Shown here one piece after another: positions 55,961 to 63,815 of a stretch of 64,000 nt of DNA. The stretch covers positions 372,001 through 436,000 of the forward strand of contig NZ_LFXA01000017.1 in NCBI RefSeq assembly GCF_001187435.1. The letters run 5' to 3'. The stretch is from Streptomyces caatingaensis. GTDB taxonomy: Bacteria; Actinomycetota; Actinomycetes; Streptomycetales; Streptomycetaceae. Position 1 is the stretch's first letter. Each line of letters opens with the position of its first letter. The notes beneath the pieces are model-generated. The model saw only the letters and a list, made by a program, of their open reading frames with translations. It had not been told where the DNA came from and did not search any database. Position numbers and translations under genes: made by a program.

Positions 55961-58179
55961 CGGGCACGCGGCACGGCCGCACCCTGCGCGGCCGGGCGGA
56001 GCCGCTGCCGTTCGCCGTCCCGCGGAGCGACGACGCGGCGGTCCAGGAGGAGCGGCTGCGGCGCTTCGCGGCGCTGTGGAGCCGCGCGGTGCACCCCGCC
56101 ACCTCGGCGCCGCTGAGCCGCACCGAGTTCGAGCAGTACCTGCTCCCGCTGGCCGCCCGGCTGCGCGACGCGCTGCACGCCCGGCCCTTCGACCCCGCGC
56201 CCGGCGCCGAGGTGGGCGCCGAGCTGGTGCGCGGCCACTGCACCGACCCCGAGGCCCTGCCGCTGATCCTCGGTGCCGTCGACGCCTATCTGGTGCTCTA
56301 CTGCCCGCCGGACGACGGCGTGCCCGCCGACGAGTCCCGCGCCCGCTGCACCCGCCTCCAGCACTCCCTGGCCGCCGGCTTCGCCCGCGAGCTGCGCGAA
56401 CGCACCCTCGCCGAGCAGGAGGCCATCTCCCGCGCCGCGCTGGCCGCCCAGGCCGAGACCGAACAGGCCCTGCACACCAGCGAGGCCCGCTTCCGGGCCG
56501 TCTTCGAGGGTGCGGCCATCGGCGTGGGCATCGCGGACGTCCAGGGCAACATCACGGACGTCAACGACGCCCTCGTCCGGATGTTCGGCAGTCTGGACGC
56601 GCCGGTCGCCGGGCGGAACGTCGGCGAGCTCGTCCACCCCGACGACGCGCCCGAGGTCTGGGGCCTGTACGCCGAGCTCGTCCGCGGCGACCGCGACCAC
56701 TACCGCGTCGAGAAGCCCTACTACCGCGGCGACGGCAGCGTCCTGTGGACCGACCTCACGGTCTCCCTGCTGCGCGACGCCGCCGGCCGCCCCCAGTACC
56801 AGCTCGCGATGATGGAGGACATCACCGAGCGCCGCCTGCTGCACGAGCGGCTGCGCCACCAGGCCACCCACGACGACCTCACCGGCCTGCCCAACCGCAC
56901 CCTCTTCTTCGAACGCCTCGGCAGCACCCTCGAACCCGGCAGCCCCCACGGCCACTTCGGCCTCTGCTACCTCGACCTCGACGGTTTCAAGGCCGTCAAC
57001 GACAGCCTCGGCCACGCCGTCGGCGACCAGCTCCTCGTCGCCGTCGCCGAGCGGCTGCGCGGCTGTGCCACCGCCCCGCACGAGCTCGTGGCCCGCCTGG
57101 GCGGCGACGAGTTCGTCGCGCTCACCACCGGGCCGCGCGCCCAGCGGGACGTCACCGCGCTCGCCCACCGGATGCTCACCGCCCTCGCCGACCCCGTCCG
57201 CCTCGACGGGCGCGACCTGTCCGTCCGGGCCAGCATCGGCATCGTCGCCGGCCGGGCCGGCGAGGCGGACGCCGCCGAGGTGCTGCGCAGCGCCGACATC
57301 ACCATGTACCGGGCCAAGGCCGCCGGCGGCAACCGCTACGAGGTGGCCGACGCCGACTCCGACGCCCGCGCCATCGCCCGCCACGACCTCACCAACTGCC
57401 TGCCCGGCGCCCTGGAGAACGGCGAGTTCTTCATCGAGTACCAGCCGCTGGTCCGCCTCGCCGACGGCACCGTGCGCGGCGCCGAGGCGCTCGTCCGCTG
57501 GCTGCACCCGGTCCACGGGGTGCTCGGCCCCGACCAGTTCATCCCGCTCGCCGAGAGCACGGGCCTGATCGTCCCGCTCGGCCGCTGGGTGCTGGAGGAG
57601 GCCGCCCGCCAGGCCCGCGCCTGGCGCAGCGACGGCCGCTGCCGGGTGCCGCTGCGCGTCAACGTCAACCTCTCGCCGTCCCAGCTGCGTTACCCCGCGC
57701 TGGTCGCCGAGACCGTCGCCGTCCTCGACAACGCCGGGCTCGACCCCTCGGCGCTCTGTCTGGAGGTCACCGAGAGCGCCCTCATCGGCGCCGACGAGGA
57801 CCAGCTCCGCCCGCTGCGCCAACTCGCCGACCTCGGCGTGGACATCGCCCTCGACGACTTCGGCACCGGCTACTCCAACCTCGCCTATCTGCGCCGCCTG
57901 CCGGTCAGCACGCTCAAGCTCGACCGTTCCTTCACCCGCGGCATGCAGTGCGTGCCCGCCGACCCCGTCGACGTGAAGATCGTCGAGGGCATCGTCTCCC
58001 TCGCCCACACCCTCGACCTGTCGGTGACGGTGGAGGGCGTGGAGACCGGGACGCAGGCCGACAGGCTGCGGATACTGGGCTGCGAGACCGGCCAGGGCTG
58101 GTACTACGCCCGTCCCGGCCCGCCCGAGCGGCTGCACACGCTCTCGCTGGCCGACGCCGCATCCTGCCCGCGCCACTGA
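55957..58179 (+). CDS. PAS-GGDEF-EAL cyclic di-GMP enzyme
   Basis: This 740-residue protein has an N-terminal helical region (residues 1-170) and a PAS sensor (about 175-290, SEARFRAVFEGAAIGVGIADVQGN). The GGDEF domain follows with GGDEF at 382-386 and DDLTGLPNRTLFFERL before it. The EAL domain follows that, with EAL at 510-512, LALDDFGTGYSNLAYL and LKLDRSF. Both active-site signatures appear intact, so it may make and break c-di-GMP, a signal that controls development through BldD in Streptomyces. The GTG overlaps the methyltransferase stop. No membrane segment is seen. Confidence 0.92.
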   Translation: MTGTRHGRTLRGRAEPLPFAVPRSDDAAVQEERLRRFAALWSRAVHPATSAPLSRTEFEQYLLPLAARLRDALHARPFDPAPGAEVGAELVRGHCTDPEALPLILGAVDAYLVLYCPPDDGVPADESRARCTRLQHSLAAGFARELRERTLAEQEAISRAALAAQAETEQALHTSEARFRAVFEGAAIGVGIADVQGNITDVNDALVRMFGSLDAPVAGRNVGELVHPDDAPEVWGLYAELVRGDRDHYRVEKPYYRGDGSVLWTDLTVSLLRDAAGRPQYQLAMMEDITERRLLHERLRHQATHDDLTGLPNRTLFFERLGSTLEPGSPHGHFGLCYLDLDGFKAVNDSLGHAVGDQLLVAVAERLRGCATAPHELVARLGGDEFVALTTGPRAQRDVTALAHRMLTALADPVRLDGRDLSVRASIGIVAGRAGEADAAEVLRSADITMYRAKAAGGNRYEVADADSDARAIARHDLTNCLPGALENGEFFIEYQPLVRLADGTVRGAEALVRWLHPVHGVLGPDQFIPLAESTGLIVPLGRWVLEEAARQARAWRSDGRCRVPLRVNVNLSPSQLRYPALVAETVAVLDNAGLDPSALCLEVTESALIGADEDQLRPLRQLADLGVDIALDDFGTGYSNLAYLRRLPVSTLKLDRSFTRGMQCVPADPVDVKIVEGIVSLAHTLDLSVTVEGVETGTQADRLRILGCETGQGWYYARPGPPERLHTLSLADAASCPRH

Positions 58180-58186
58180 CGGGGCG

Positions 58187-58597
58187 TCACCCCGGCACCA
58201 CGGCGGTCCGCGCCTCCTCGTCCGTCAGCAGCCGGGAACGGATCAGGAAGCGCACGCCCTCGGGCGCCTCCAGGGAGAAGCCGCCGCCACGGCCCGGCAC
58301 CACATCCACCGTCAGGTGGGTGTGGCGCCAGTAGGCGAACTGGTCCGCCGCCATCCAGAAGCCGACCGGCTCCTCCAGGCCCTCCACGGCCAGCTCCGCC
58401 AGGAGCACGTCCGAGGAGCCCGTGCGGAACTCGCCGCGCGGGAAGCACATCGGTGAACTGCCGTCGCAGCAGCCCCCGGACTGGTGGAACATCAGCGGCC
58501 CGTGCTCCTCGCCCAGCCGCCGGACCAGCCGGGCCGCCGCCGGGGTCAGCGCCACCCGCGAGGGGGCGCCGCCGGGCCGCGCCCGCGTCGCCGCCAT
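58187..58597 (-). CDS. DUF779-family protein
   Basis: This 136-residue protein shows MFHQSGGCCDGSSPMCF and ADQFAYWRHTHLTVDVVPGRGGGFSLEAP, the DUF779 pattern with a conserved Cys cluster. DUF779 genes often sit beside aldehyde dehydrogenases, but none is visible here. The ATG at 58597 has GAGGGG at 7 bases; the upstream open frame is not used. It converges with the GGDEF-EAL gene. Confidence 0.78.
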   Translation of the reverse strand: MAATRARPGGAPSRVALTPAAARLVRRLGEEHGPLMFHQSGGCCDGSSPMCFPRGEFRTGSSDVLLAELAVEGLEEPVGFWMAADQFAYWRHTHLTVDVVPGRGGGFSLEAPEGVRFLIRSRLLTDEEARTAVVPG

Positions 58598-58855
58598 GCC
58601 CGCACCCCTCCCTCCGGCCGTCCGTCGCGTCTCCCCTCCAGGCTGCCCCCGCGCGGCCCCCGGCACCAGAGGGTCACCGGACGTCCTGCGACAGGAACCG
58701 GACGCCGTGCGCCGCCCGCGGCCGCCCCTCCCCCACGCAGCACACCCGCCGCACCCCGCGCAAGGCCGCCGATCACGACGGACAGCCACGGGATCCGGAC
58801 AGCTCCTCCACAACTCCGTCAAGGATTCGCATGGTTCGCTCGAATGGGGAGAGCC

Positions 58856-58877
58856 GTTCACCCACCGTTTCCCCGGT
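58856..58877 (+). promoter_or_regulatory. PHO-box-like element upstream of the DUF4956-VTC operon
   Basis: GTTCACCCACC (58856-58866) and GTTTCCCCGGT (58867-58877) are two 11-base units of the Streptomyces PhoP box (GTTCACC plus four bases, repeated in tandem). The site lies about 40 bases before the DUF4956 GTG. Confidence 0.5.
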
Positions 58878-58916
58878 GTCTGTGATCGCCGCAGACGCAG
58901 AGGGAGGAATGACACC

Positions 58917-59555
58917 GTGGAATCCGTGCGACACCTCGCCGCGCACCTGGGGCTCGACCTGCTCGCCGTCGGCCTGCTGACCTTCGCGATCTACCATCCG
59001 CGCCACCGCCGGCGCGACCTCGTACCGGCCTATCTCGCCCTGAACGTCGCGCTGTTCGCCGTCGTCGCGGCCCTGGCCGAGGTCGGCACCGGCGGAACCG
59101 CCCTGGGATTCGGCCTCTTCGGCGTCCTGTCCATCATCCGCCTCCGCTCCGACGCCGTGCAGCACGAGGAAGTCGCCTACTACTTCAACACCTTGGTCCT
59201 CGGCCTGCTGTGCGGACTGCCGGACCTGCGCCTGTGGATCGCCGCCGCGCTCAGCGCCGTCCTGCTGGCCGTCGTCTGGATCGCCGACCACCCCCGGCTC
59301 TACCCCCGCTCGCGCCGCACACTCGTCACCCTCGACACCGTGCACGCCGACCCCGCCGCCCTCCGCGCCGACCTCGCCCGCCGCCTCGGCGAACCGCTCA
59401 ACTGGACCGTCATGGAGATCGATTACGTCCGCGACCTCATGGTCGTCGACGTCCGCTACCGCGAGTTCCCGCCCGGCACCGCCCCCGCGCAGCCGGCCGG
59501 CACCGGCGACGCCCTCCGCCACGGCACCGGCACGCACACCTGGGAGACCGTATGA
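58917..59555 (+). CDS. DUF4956 membrane protein
   Basis: This 212-residue protein has about four hydrophobic helices (LDLLAVGLLTFAIYHP, LALNVALFAVVAAL, and the pair around GLLCGLPDLRLWIAAALSAVLLAVVWIAD). A cytoplasmic C-terminal domain follows, with YVRDLMVVDVRYREF. DUF4956 proteins accompany VTC-type polyphosphate polymerases, exactly as here: its stop overlaps the VTC start (ATGA). The GTG at 58917 is preceded by GGGAGG. It probably helps VTC membrane function. Confidence 0.83.
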   Translation: MESVRHLAAHLGLDLLAVGLLTFAIYHPRHRRRDLVPAYLALNVALFAVVAALAEVGTGGTALGFGLFGVLSIIRLRSDAVQHEEVAYYFNTLVLGLLCGLPDLRLWIAAALSAVLLAVVWIADHPRLYPRSRRTLVTLDTVHADPAALRADLARRLGEPLNWTVMEIDYVRDLMVVDVRYREFPPGTAPAQPAGTGDALRHGTGTHTWETV

Positions 59556-60388
59556 GCACCGCCGCTCCCACGGCCGCCCACCCCCTGGCCCGCACCGTCG
59601 CCGCCGCCCCCGCCGTCACCCTCGACGGGCTCAACGCCCGCGCCCGGCTGCTCACCCGCTTCGACCGCAGCTACCTCGTCCCCGCCGCCGTCCTCACCGA
59701 CCTCGTCGCCCGCCTCACCGACCCGGAAAGACCCGGCGGCCCCTTCCGGGCCCTGGCCATCGACGGACGCCGCGCCTTCGGCTACCACTCCGTCTACTAC
59801 GACACCCCGCGGCTGCGCTCCTTCCACGAGCACCGGCAGGGCAGACGGCTGCGCTTCAAGATACGCGAACGGGTCTACCGGGACAGCGGCGAGCGGCAGT
59901 TCGAGATCAAGCTCAAAGGGCCGCGCGGCGACACCGTCAAACACCGCCGCCCCCTGACCGGCACCGACACCCCGCTCGACCCGCCGTACCGCGCCTACCT
60001 CGCCGCCGTCCTGCGCGAGCGTTACGGCATCGAAGCACCCCACGACCTCACCCCCTCCCTGAGCACCGACTACCTCAGGGCCACCCTGGTCGCCGACGGC
60101 GAACGCGTCACCTGTGACGCCGCCCTGGCCTGCACCGACCTGCGCACCGGCGCCACCGTCCGCTGCGCCCCCGGCCTCGTCCTCGTCGAGACCAAGAGCG
60201 CCGGCCACCTCACCGACGCCGACCGGCTGCTGCACGCCCACGGCATACGGCCCGCCGTCTTCACCAAGTACTGCGGCGCCCTCACCGCCCTGCGCCCCGC
60301 GCTGCCCGGCAACCGCTGGCGGCGCGCCGCCGGCACCGCCTTCCCCGTGGTGGACGCGGCGGCCGCGATGGTAGGAAGTCGCCCATGA
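59552..60388 (+). CDS. VTC-domain polyphosphate polymerase-like protein
   Basis: This 278-residue protein is a triphosphate-tunnel metalloenzyme. The tunnel residues lie in RLRFKIRERVY, QFEIKLKGPRGDTVKHRR and VLVETKSAGHL. VTC domains polymerise ATP-derived phosphate into polyphosphate in yeast and are inferred to do so in bacteria. A PHO-box-like element upstream of the operon fits phosphate control. It follows DUF4956 with overlap and overlaps the methyltransferase start (ATGA at 60385). Confidence 0.87.
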   Translation: MSTAAPTAAHPLARTVAAAPAVTLDGLNARARLLTRFDRSYLVPAAVLTDLVARLTDPERPGGPFRALAIDGRRAFGYHSVYYDTPRLRSFHEHRQGRRLRFKIRERVYRDSGERQFEIKLKGPRGDTVKHRRPLTGTDTPLDPPYRAYLAAVLRERYGIEAPHDLTPSLSTDYLRATLVADGERVTCDAALACTDLRTGATVRCAPGLVLVETKSAGHLTDADRLLHAHGIRPAVFTKYCGALTALRPALPGNRWRRAAGTAFPVVDAAAAMVGSRP

Positions 60389-61242
60389 CGCATGAGCACC
60401 AAGGAGCCACCACCACCGAAGAGATGCTGCGGGCCAACGAGCGCAACTGGGACGCCCGTACGCCCGTCCACGTCGCCAGCGCCTTCTACGGACTGGACGG
60501 CTCGCGGTCCGCCGGAGACTGGTTCGCACCCTTCGAATGGGACGACCTCGGCGACCTCGCCGGCCGCTCCGTCCTGCACCTCCAGTGCCATCTCGGCACC
60601 GAGACCCAGGCGTTCGACGAGCGGGGCGCCGCCCGCACCGTCGGCCTCGACTTCTCCTCCGCCGCCGTCACCGAGGCCCGCCGCCTGGCCGCCGAACGCG
60701 GCCGTGCCGTGGAGTACGTCCACGCCGACGTGCACCGGGCCGTCGAGGCCCTGGACGGGCGGCGGTTCGACATCGTCTACACCGGCAAGGGCGCCCTGTG
60801 CTACCTGCCCGACCTCACCGTGTGGGCCGCCGTCGTCGCCCGGTTGCTGCGCCCCGGCGGCACGCTCTACCTGGCCGAGTTCCACCCGCTGCTCAACGCC
60901 CTCGGCCCGGTGCCCGAGCCCGGCGAGGACGAACTGCTGCTGCGCCACGACTACCTGGAGGGGCGGGGCGCGCTGCGCGGCGACAACTCCCGTACGTACA
61001 CGGACGGTCCGCCGCTCACGGGCGACACGACCTGCTACGAGTGGCGGCACGGACTGGGGGACGTCGTCACCGCCGTCGTCGGGGCCGGCCTGACGGTGGA
61101 GCTGCTGCGGGAGACGGATCTGCTGCCGTGGCCGCGCCTCGCGCGGATGGTCCGGGACGGGGAGAGCGGCTGGTGGCGGCTGCCGGAGGCGGAGCCCAAG
61201 GTGCCGCACATGTTCGCGCTGCGGGCCCGGCGCCCGTCATGA
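60385..61242 (+). CDS. Class I SAM-dependent methyltransferase
   Basis: This 285-residue protein has the Rossmann SAM site (VLHLQCHLGTETQAF, residue 67 on; LDFSSAAV; HADVHRAV; VYTGKGALCYLPDL). The QCHLG variant recalls a large family of uncharacterised bacterial methyltransferases. It is translationally coupled to the VTC gene and overlaps the convergent sortase stop by 6 bases. Target unknown. Confidence 0.86.
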   Translation: MTHEHQGATTTEEMLRANERNWDARTPVHVASAFYGLDGSRSAGDWFAPFEWDDLGDLAGRSVLHLQCHLGTETQAFDERGAARTVGLDFSSAAVTEARRLAAERGRAVEYVHADVHRAVEALDGRRFDIVYTGKGALCYLPDLTVWAAVVARLLRPGGTLYLAEFHPLLNALGPVPEPGEDELLLRHDYLEGRGALRGDNSRTYTDGPPLTGDTTCYEWRHGLGDVVTAVVGAGLTVELLRETDLLPWPRLARMVRDGESGWWRLPEAEPKVPHMFALRARRPS

Positions 61243-62127
61243 CGCGGCCGGGTCCTCCGCGTTGCCCTCGTCGTTCGCCTCCGGCGCGGGCTGCACGGGC
61301 TGCGCCGGCTGCGCGGGCCGTACCGGCCGCACCGGCTGGGCGGGCGCGGGCGCGGGCTTCTTCGCGGGGGGCGTCCCGGGCGGATTCGCACGGGGGCTGG
61401 CGGGCGGGTTCGCCGGCGGGTTCGCGGGCGCGGGCGGTGCGGGCGGTGCGGGCGGTGCGGGCGGCGGGGTCCTCCCGGCGCCGGTGAGGTAGGCGGACAC
61501 CACCACGTTGGCGGTGTACTCGTGCCGCGCGCGGTCGTACTCGCCGCCGCACGTGACCAGCCGCAGTTCGGCCCGCGGGCTGTCCGCGCGGCCGTAGGCG
61601 CGGTCGGCGTCGAAGTGGTCCTTGGGGATGACGGCCACGTCGTTGACCGTGAACTCGGCCGTGGTGCCGTCGGACCGGCCCACGGTGATCTTCATCCCCG
61701 TGCGGACGGAGCTCAGTTCGTAGAAGACGGCGCGCGAGGTCTTGGTGTCGACGTGCCCCACCATGACCGCGGCGCCGGCCGTGCCGGGCTCGGGGCCGTC
61801 CTTGTACCAGGCCACCACCCCCGGCCGGGTGTACGCGGGGGCCTCGACCCCGCCCTGGGGGTCGAGGCCGTGTCCCTCGACGGGGGCCCGCAGTCCCAGG
61901 GCCCTGATGGCCAGGGTCTGCGGGGCCGCCCCCGGCAGCGGGGGGAGCGCCGGGGGCAGGCCGTGCGCGGAGGGGCGGCCGGAGGGCTTGACGTCACCGG
62001 TGACCGGAGCCGTCGATATCGGCTCCTCGGTGATGCCGTGACCCCATAGCCACAGGGCCAGCAGCAGTGCCAACCAGGCCGCCCCTGTCAGCAGGCGGCC
62101 GAGACCGCCTGTGCGCTTCTCCGACAT
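61237..62127 (-). CDS. Class F sortase with Pro/Ala-rich tail
   Basis: This 296-residue protein has an N-terminal anchor (LLTGAAWLALLLALWLWG, residues 12-29) and a sortase core. His125 lies in VMVGHVDT, Cys193 in LRLVTCGGEYD, and the Arg candidate (Arg201) in ARHEYTANVVV. The class F pattern RPGVVAWYKDGPEPGTAG is clear. A long Pro/Ala/Asn tail (about 221-296) is unusual and may cross the cell wall. It is 30 bases after the repeat-protein gene, so the two form an operon. Confidence 0.88.
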   Translation of the reverse strand: MSEKRTGGLGRLLTGAAWLALLLALWLWGHGITEEPISTAPVTGDVKPSGRPSAHGLPPALPPLPGAAPQTLAIRALGLRAPVEGHGLDPQGGVEAPAYTRPGVVAWYKDGPEPGTAGAAVMVGHVDTKTSRAVFYELSSVRTGMKITVGRSDGTTAEFTVNDVAVIPKDHFDADRAYGRADSPRAELRLVTCGGEYDRARHEYTANVVVSAYLTGAGRTPPPAPPAPPAPPAPANPPANPPASPRANPPGTPPAKKPAPAPAQPVRPVRPAQPAQPVQPAPEANDEGNAEDPAAS

Positions 62128-62157
62128 GATTCCGGTCCGATTCCCGTCGGTTCCCCG

Positions 62158-62751
62158 TCAGCGCTTGACCGTGCGGTCCGCGCGGCGGCGGGACCAGATC
62201 AGACCGCCGGCGATACCGGCCGTGGCGCCCGCGAGGATGAGCACCGGGGTGTCCACGAAGGACGACTCCTCGGCCGCCGCCACCTTCGCGGTGGCACCGC
62301 CGCCCGCGTGCGACCAGCCGTGCGGGCGGTTGTGGTGGTCGCCCCGGTCGTGGTCGCCGTGGTGCCGGCCGTGGTCACGGCCGTGGTCCTCGTGGTGACC
62401 CCGGTCGTGGTCGCGCCCGTGGTCGTCCCGGCCGTGGTCGTCCCGCCCGTGGTCGTCCCGGCCGTGGTCGTCATGGGCCCAGCCGTCGTCACGGTCGTGG
62501 TCGCGGCCGTGGTCGTCGTCCCGGCCGTCGTGGTCGCGGCCGTGATCGTCGTCCCGGCCGTCGTGGTCGCGCCCGTGGTCGTCACGGTCCCAGCCGTCGT
62601 CCCGGCCGCAGCCGTGGTCGTCACGGTCGCAGTGCTTGACGACCTGGCCGCCGGGCACGGCCGGGGCTTCCAGGGCGAAGGCGGCGGCGGGCGCCGCGCA
62701 GACGGCGACTGCCGTCAGAGTGCCGCAGAGAGCGGTACGAATTGACTTCAT
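62158..62751 (-). CDS. Surface protein with Asp/His/Arg-repeats and C-terminal anchor
   Basis: This 197-residue protein has a Sec signal (residues 1-27, MKSIRTALCGTLTAVAVCAAP). A hydrophilic region of DDHGRDHDGR-like repeats follows (about 40-150), with His, Asp and Arg and only two or three Cys. The tail is a hydrophobic helix LILAGATAGIAGGLIW followed by RRRADRTVKR. There is no LPXTG-type motif before the helix; SSFVDTPV is the nearest. The ATG has a perfect AAGGAGGT at 7 bases. It is the likely partner of the sortase downstream. Metal binding is inferred from the His/Asp content. Confidence 0.82.
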   Translation of the reverse strand: MKSIRTALCGTLTAVAVCAAPAAAFALEAPAVPGGQVVKHCDRDDHGCGRDDGWDRDDHGRDHDGRDDDHGRDHDGRDDDHGRDHDRDDGWAHDDHGRDDHGRDDHGRDDHGRDHDRGHHEDHGRDHGRHHGDHDRGDHHNRPHGWSHAGGGATAKVAAAEESSFVDTPVLILAGATAGIAGGLIWSRRRADRTVKR

Positions 62752-62932
62752 GGGGTGTACCTCCTTGATCCGAGGTTCACCCCGCACCCCGGGCGGAGCA
62801 TCCGCAGGGTGGTCGTATTGCTCCATTCGGTAAGGAACATGGGCCGACCGAGTGGGCCGGGACGGGGATTACGGCTGAAATCCCCGGCGCGCGGCCGGAG
62901 TCACTTGACCCCCTGTCAGGGCTGCGCGGGTG

Positions 62933-63676
62933 TCAGCGGCGGCGCGCCCGCCCCCGGCGGCCGCCCACGGGGCGGCCGGCCGTCCCCGCGCGCTTGCGCT
63001 CCTCCCTCGCCTTGGCCTTCTCCCGGGCCTTGGGCTTCCTGGCGGCCTGCGCGCCCTCGTCGTCCCGGCGGCCGCGGGTGCTGTTGGCCGTCCGGCCGCG
63101 GACGATCCCGATGAAGTCCTCCACCCGGTCGGTGGTGGCCTCCGCCGGCCAGGCCAGCGCGACGCGCGACTGCGGGACGCCGGTCACCGGCCGGTAGGTG
63201 AGGTCCTTGCGGTGGTGCAGCCGGGCGAGCGACTGCGGGACGACGAGCAGGCCCACGCCCGCGGCCACCAGCTCGACCGCGTCCGCCGTGGTGGCCGGGC
63301 GCTCGACGGCGGGCCGGCCCGGGGGCCGCTCCCAGTCCAGGGTGTCGTCGAGGGGGTGGAAGACGATCTCGTCCGCCAGCTCCTCGGCGGCCACCTCGTC
63401 CACCGCCGCCACGACGTGGTCCTTGGGGACCACGACCACCGTCGTCTCCGTGTAGAGGGGGATGGCGCTCAGGTCCGTCCCGCAGGCCGGCAGCCGGACG
63501 AACGCCGCGTCCGCCTCGCCGCGCCGCAGCACGCCCGGGGCGTCGGCGGCGGGCACCTGGACGAGCTCCAGCGGGACGCCGGGCAGCCGCTCCCGCCAGA
63601 TCCGCACCCACTTGGCGGGGATCACGCCCGGGACGTACCCGAGCCGGAACGAGGGAGGTGCTTCCGAGCCTGTCAC
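62933..63676 (-). CDS. LysR-type substrate-binding domain protein without HTH
   Basis: This 247-residue protein begins directly in the LysR-type effector domain (FRLGYVPGVIPAKWVRIWRERLPGV, AAFVRLPACGTDLSAIPLYTETTVVVVPKDHV) and has no HTH at its N-terminus. It ends in a very basic Lys/Arg/Gly tail (residues 205-247). The GTG at 63676 is the only fitting start. It is divergent from the DUF5997 gene, a pairing I know from other Streptomyces. The basic tail might give nonspecific DNA binding. Confidence 0.82.
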   Translation of the reverse strand: MTGSEAPPSFRLGYVPGVIPAKWVRIWRERLPGVPLELVQVPAADAPGVLRRGEADAAFVRLPACGTDLSAIPLYTETTVVVVPKDHVVAAVDEVAAEELADEIVFHPLDDTLDWERPPGRPAVERPATTADAVELVAAGVGLLVVPQSLARLHHRKDLTYRPVTGVPQSRVALAWPAEATTDRVEDFIGIVRGRTANSTRGRRDDEGAQAARKPKAREKAKAREERKRAGTAGRPVGGRRGRARRR

Positions 63677-63815
63677 CCGGCCAGATTACGGGATTCCCGC
63701 AGGTTGCCGGTCCGGTGCGGCCCGAGGAGCGGCCGGGCGCCCGGGGGTGTCCCCCGGGGCGGTGCGGCACCGGGCGTGGTCGGGGCCGGCCGGCGCGCCC
63801 GATACCCTGGACCCC

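Noticed and set aside
58598..58855. Possible genes in the gap between DUF779 and DUF4956
   Set aside because: Frames there are extensions of the neighbouring genes or low-complexity Pro/Arg readings; the region is better explained as divergent promoters.
62199..62745. Long frames on both strands inside the DDHGRD repeat gene (e.g. Val/Ala-rich or Thr/Ala-rich)
   Set aside because: They are alternative frames of the same tandem repeat; only the - frame has a signal peptide, an anchor and a perfect ribosome site.
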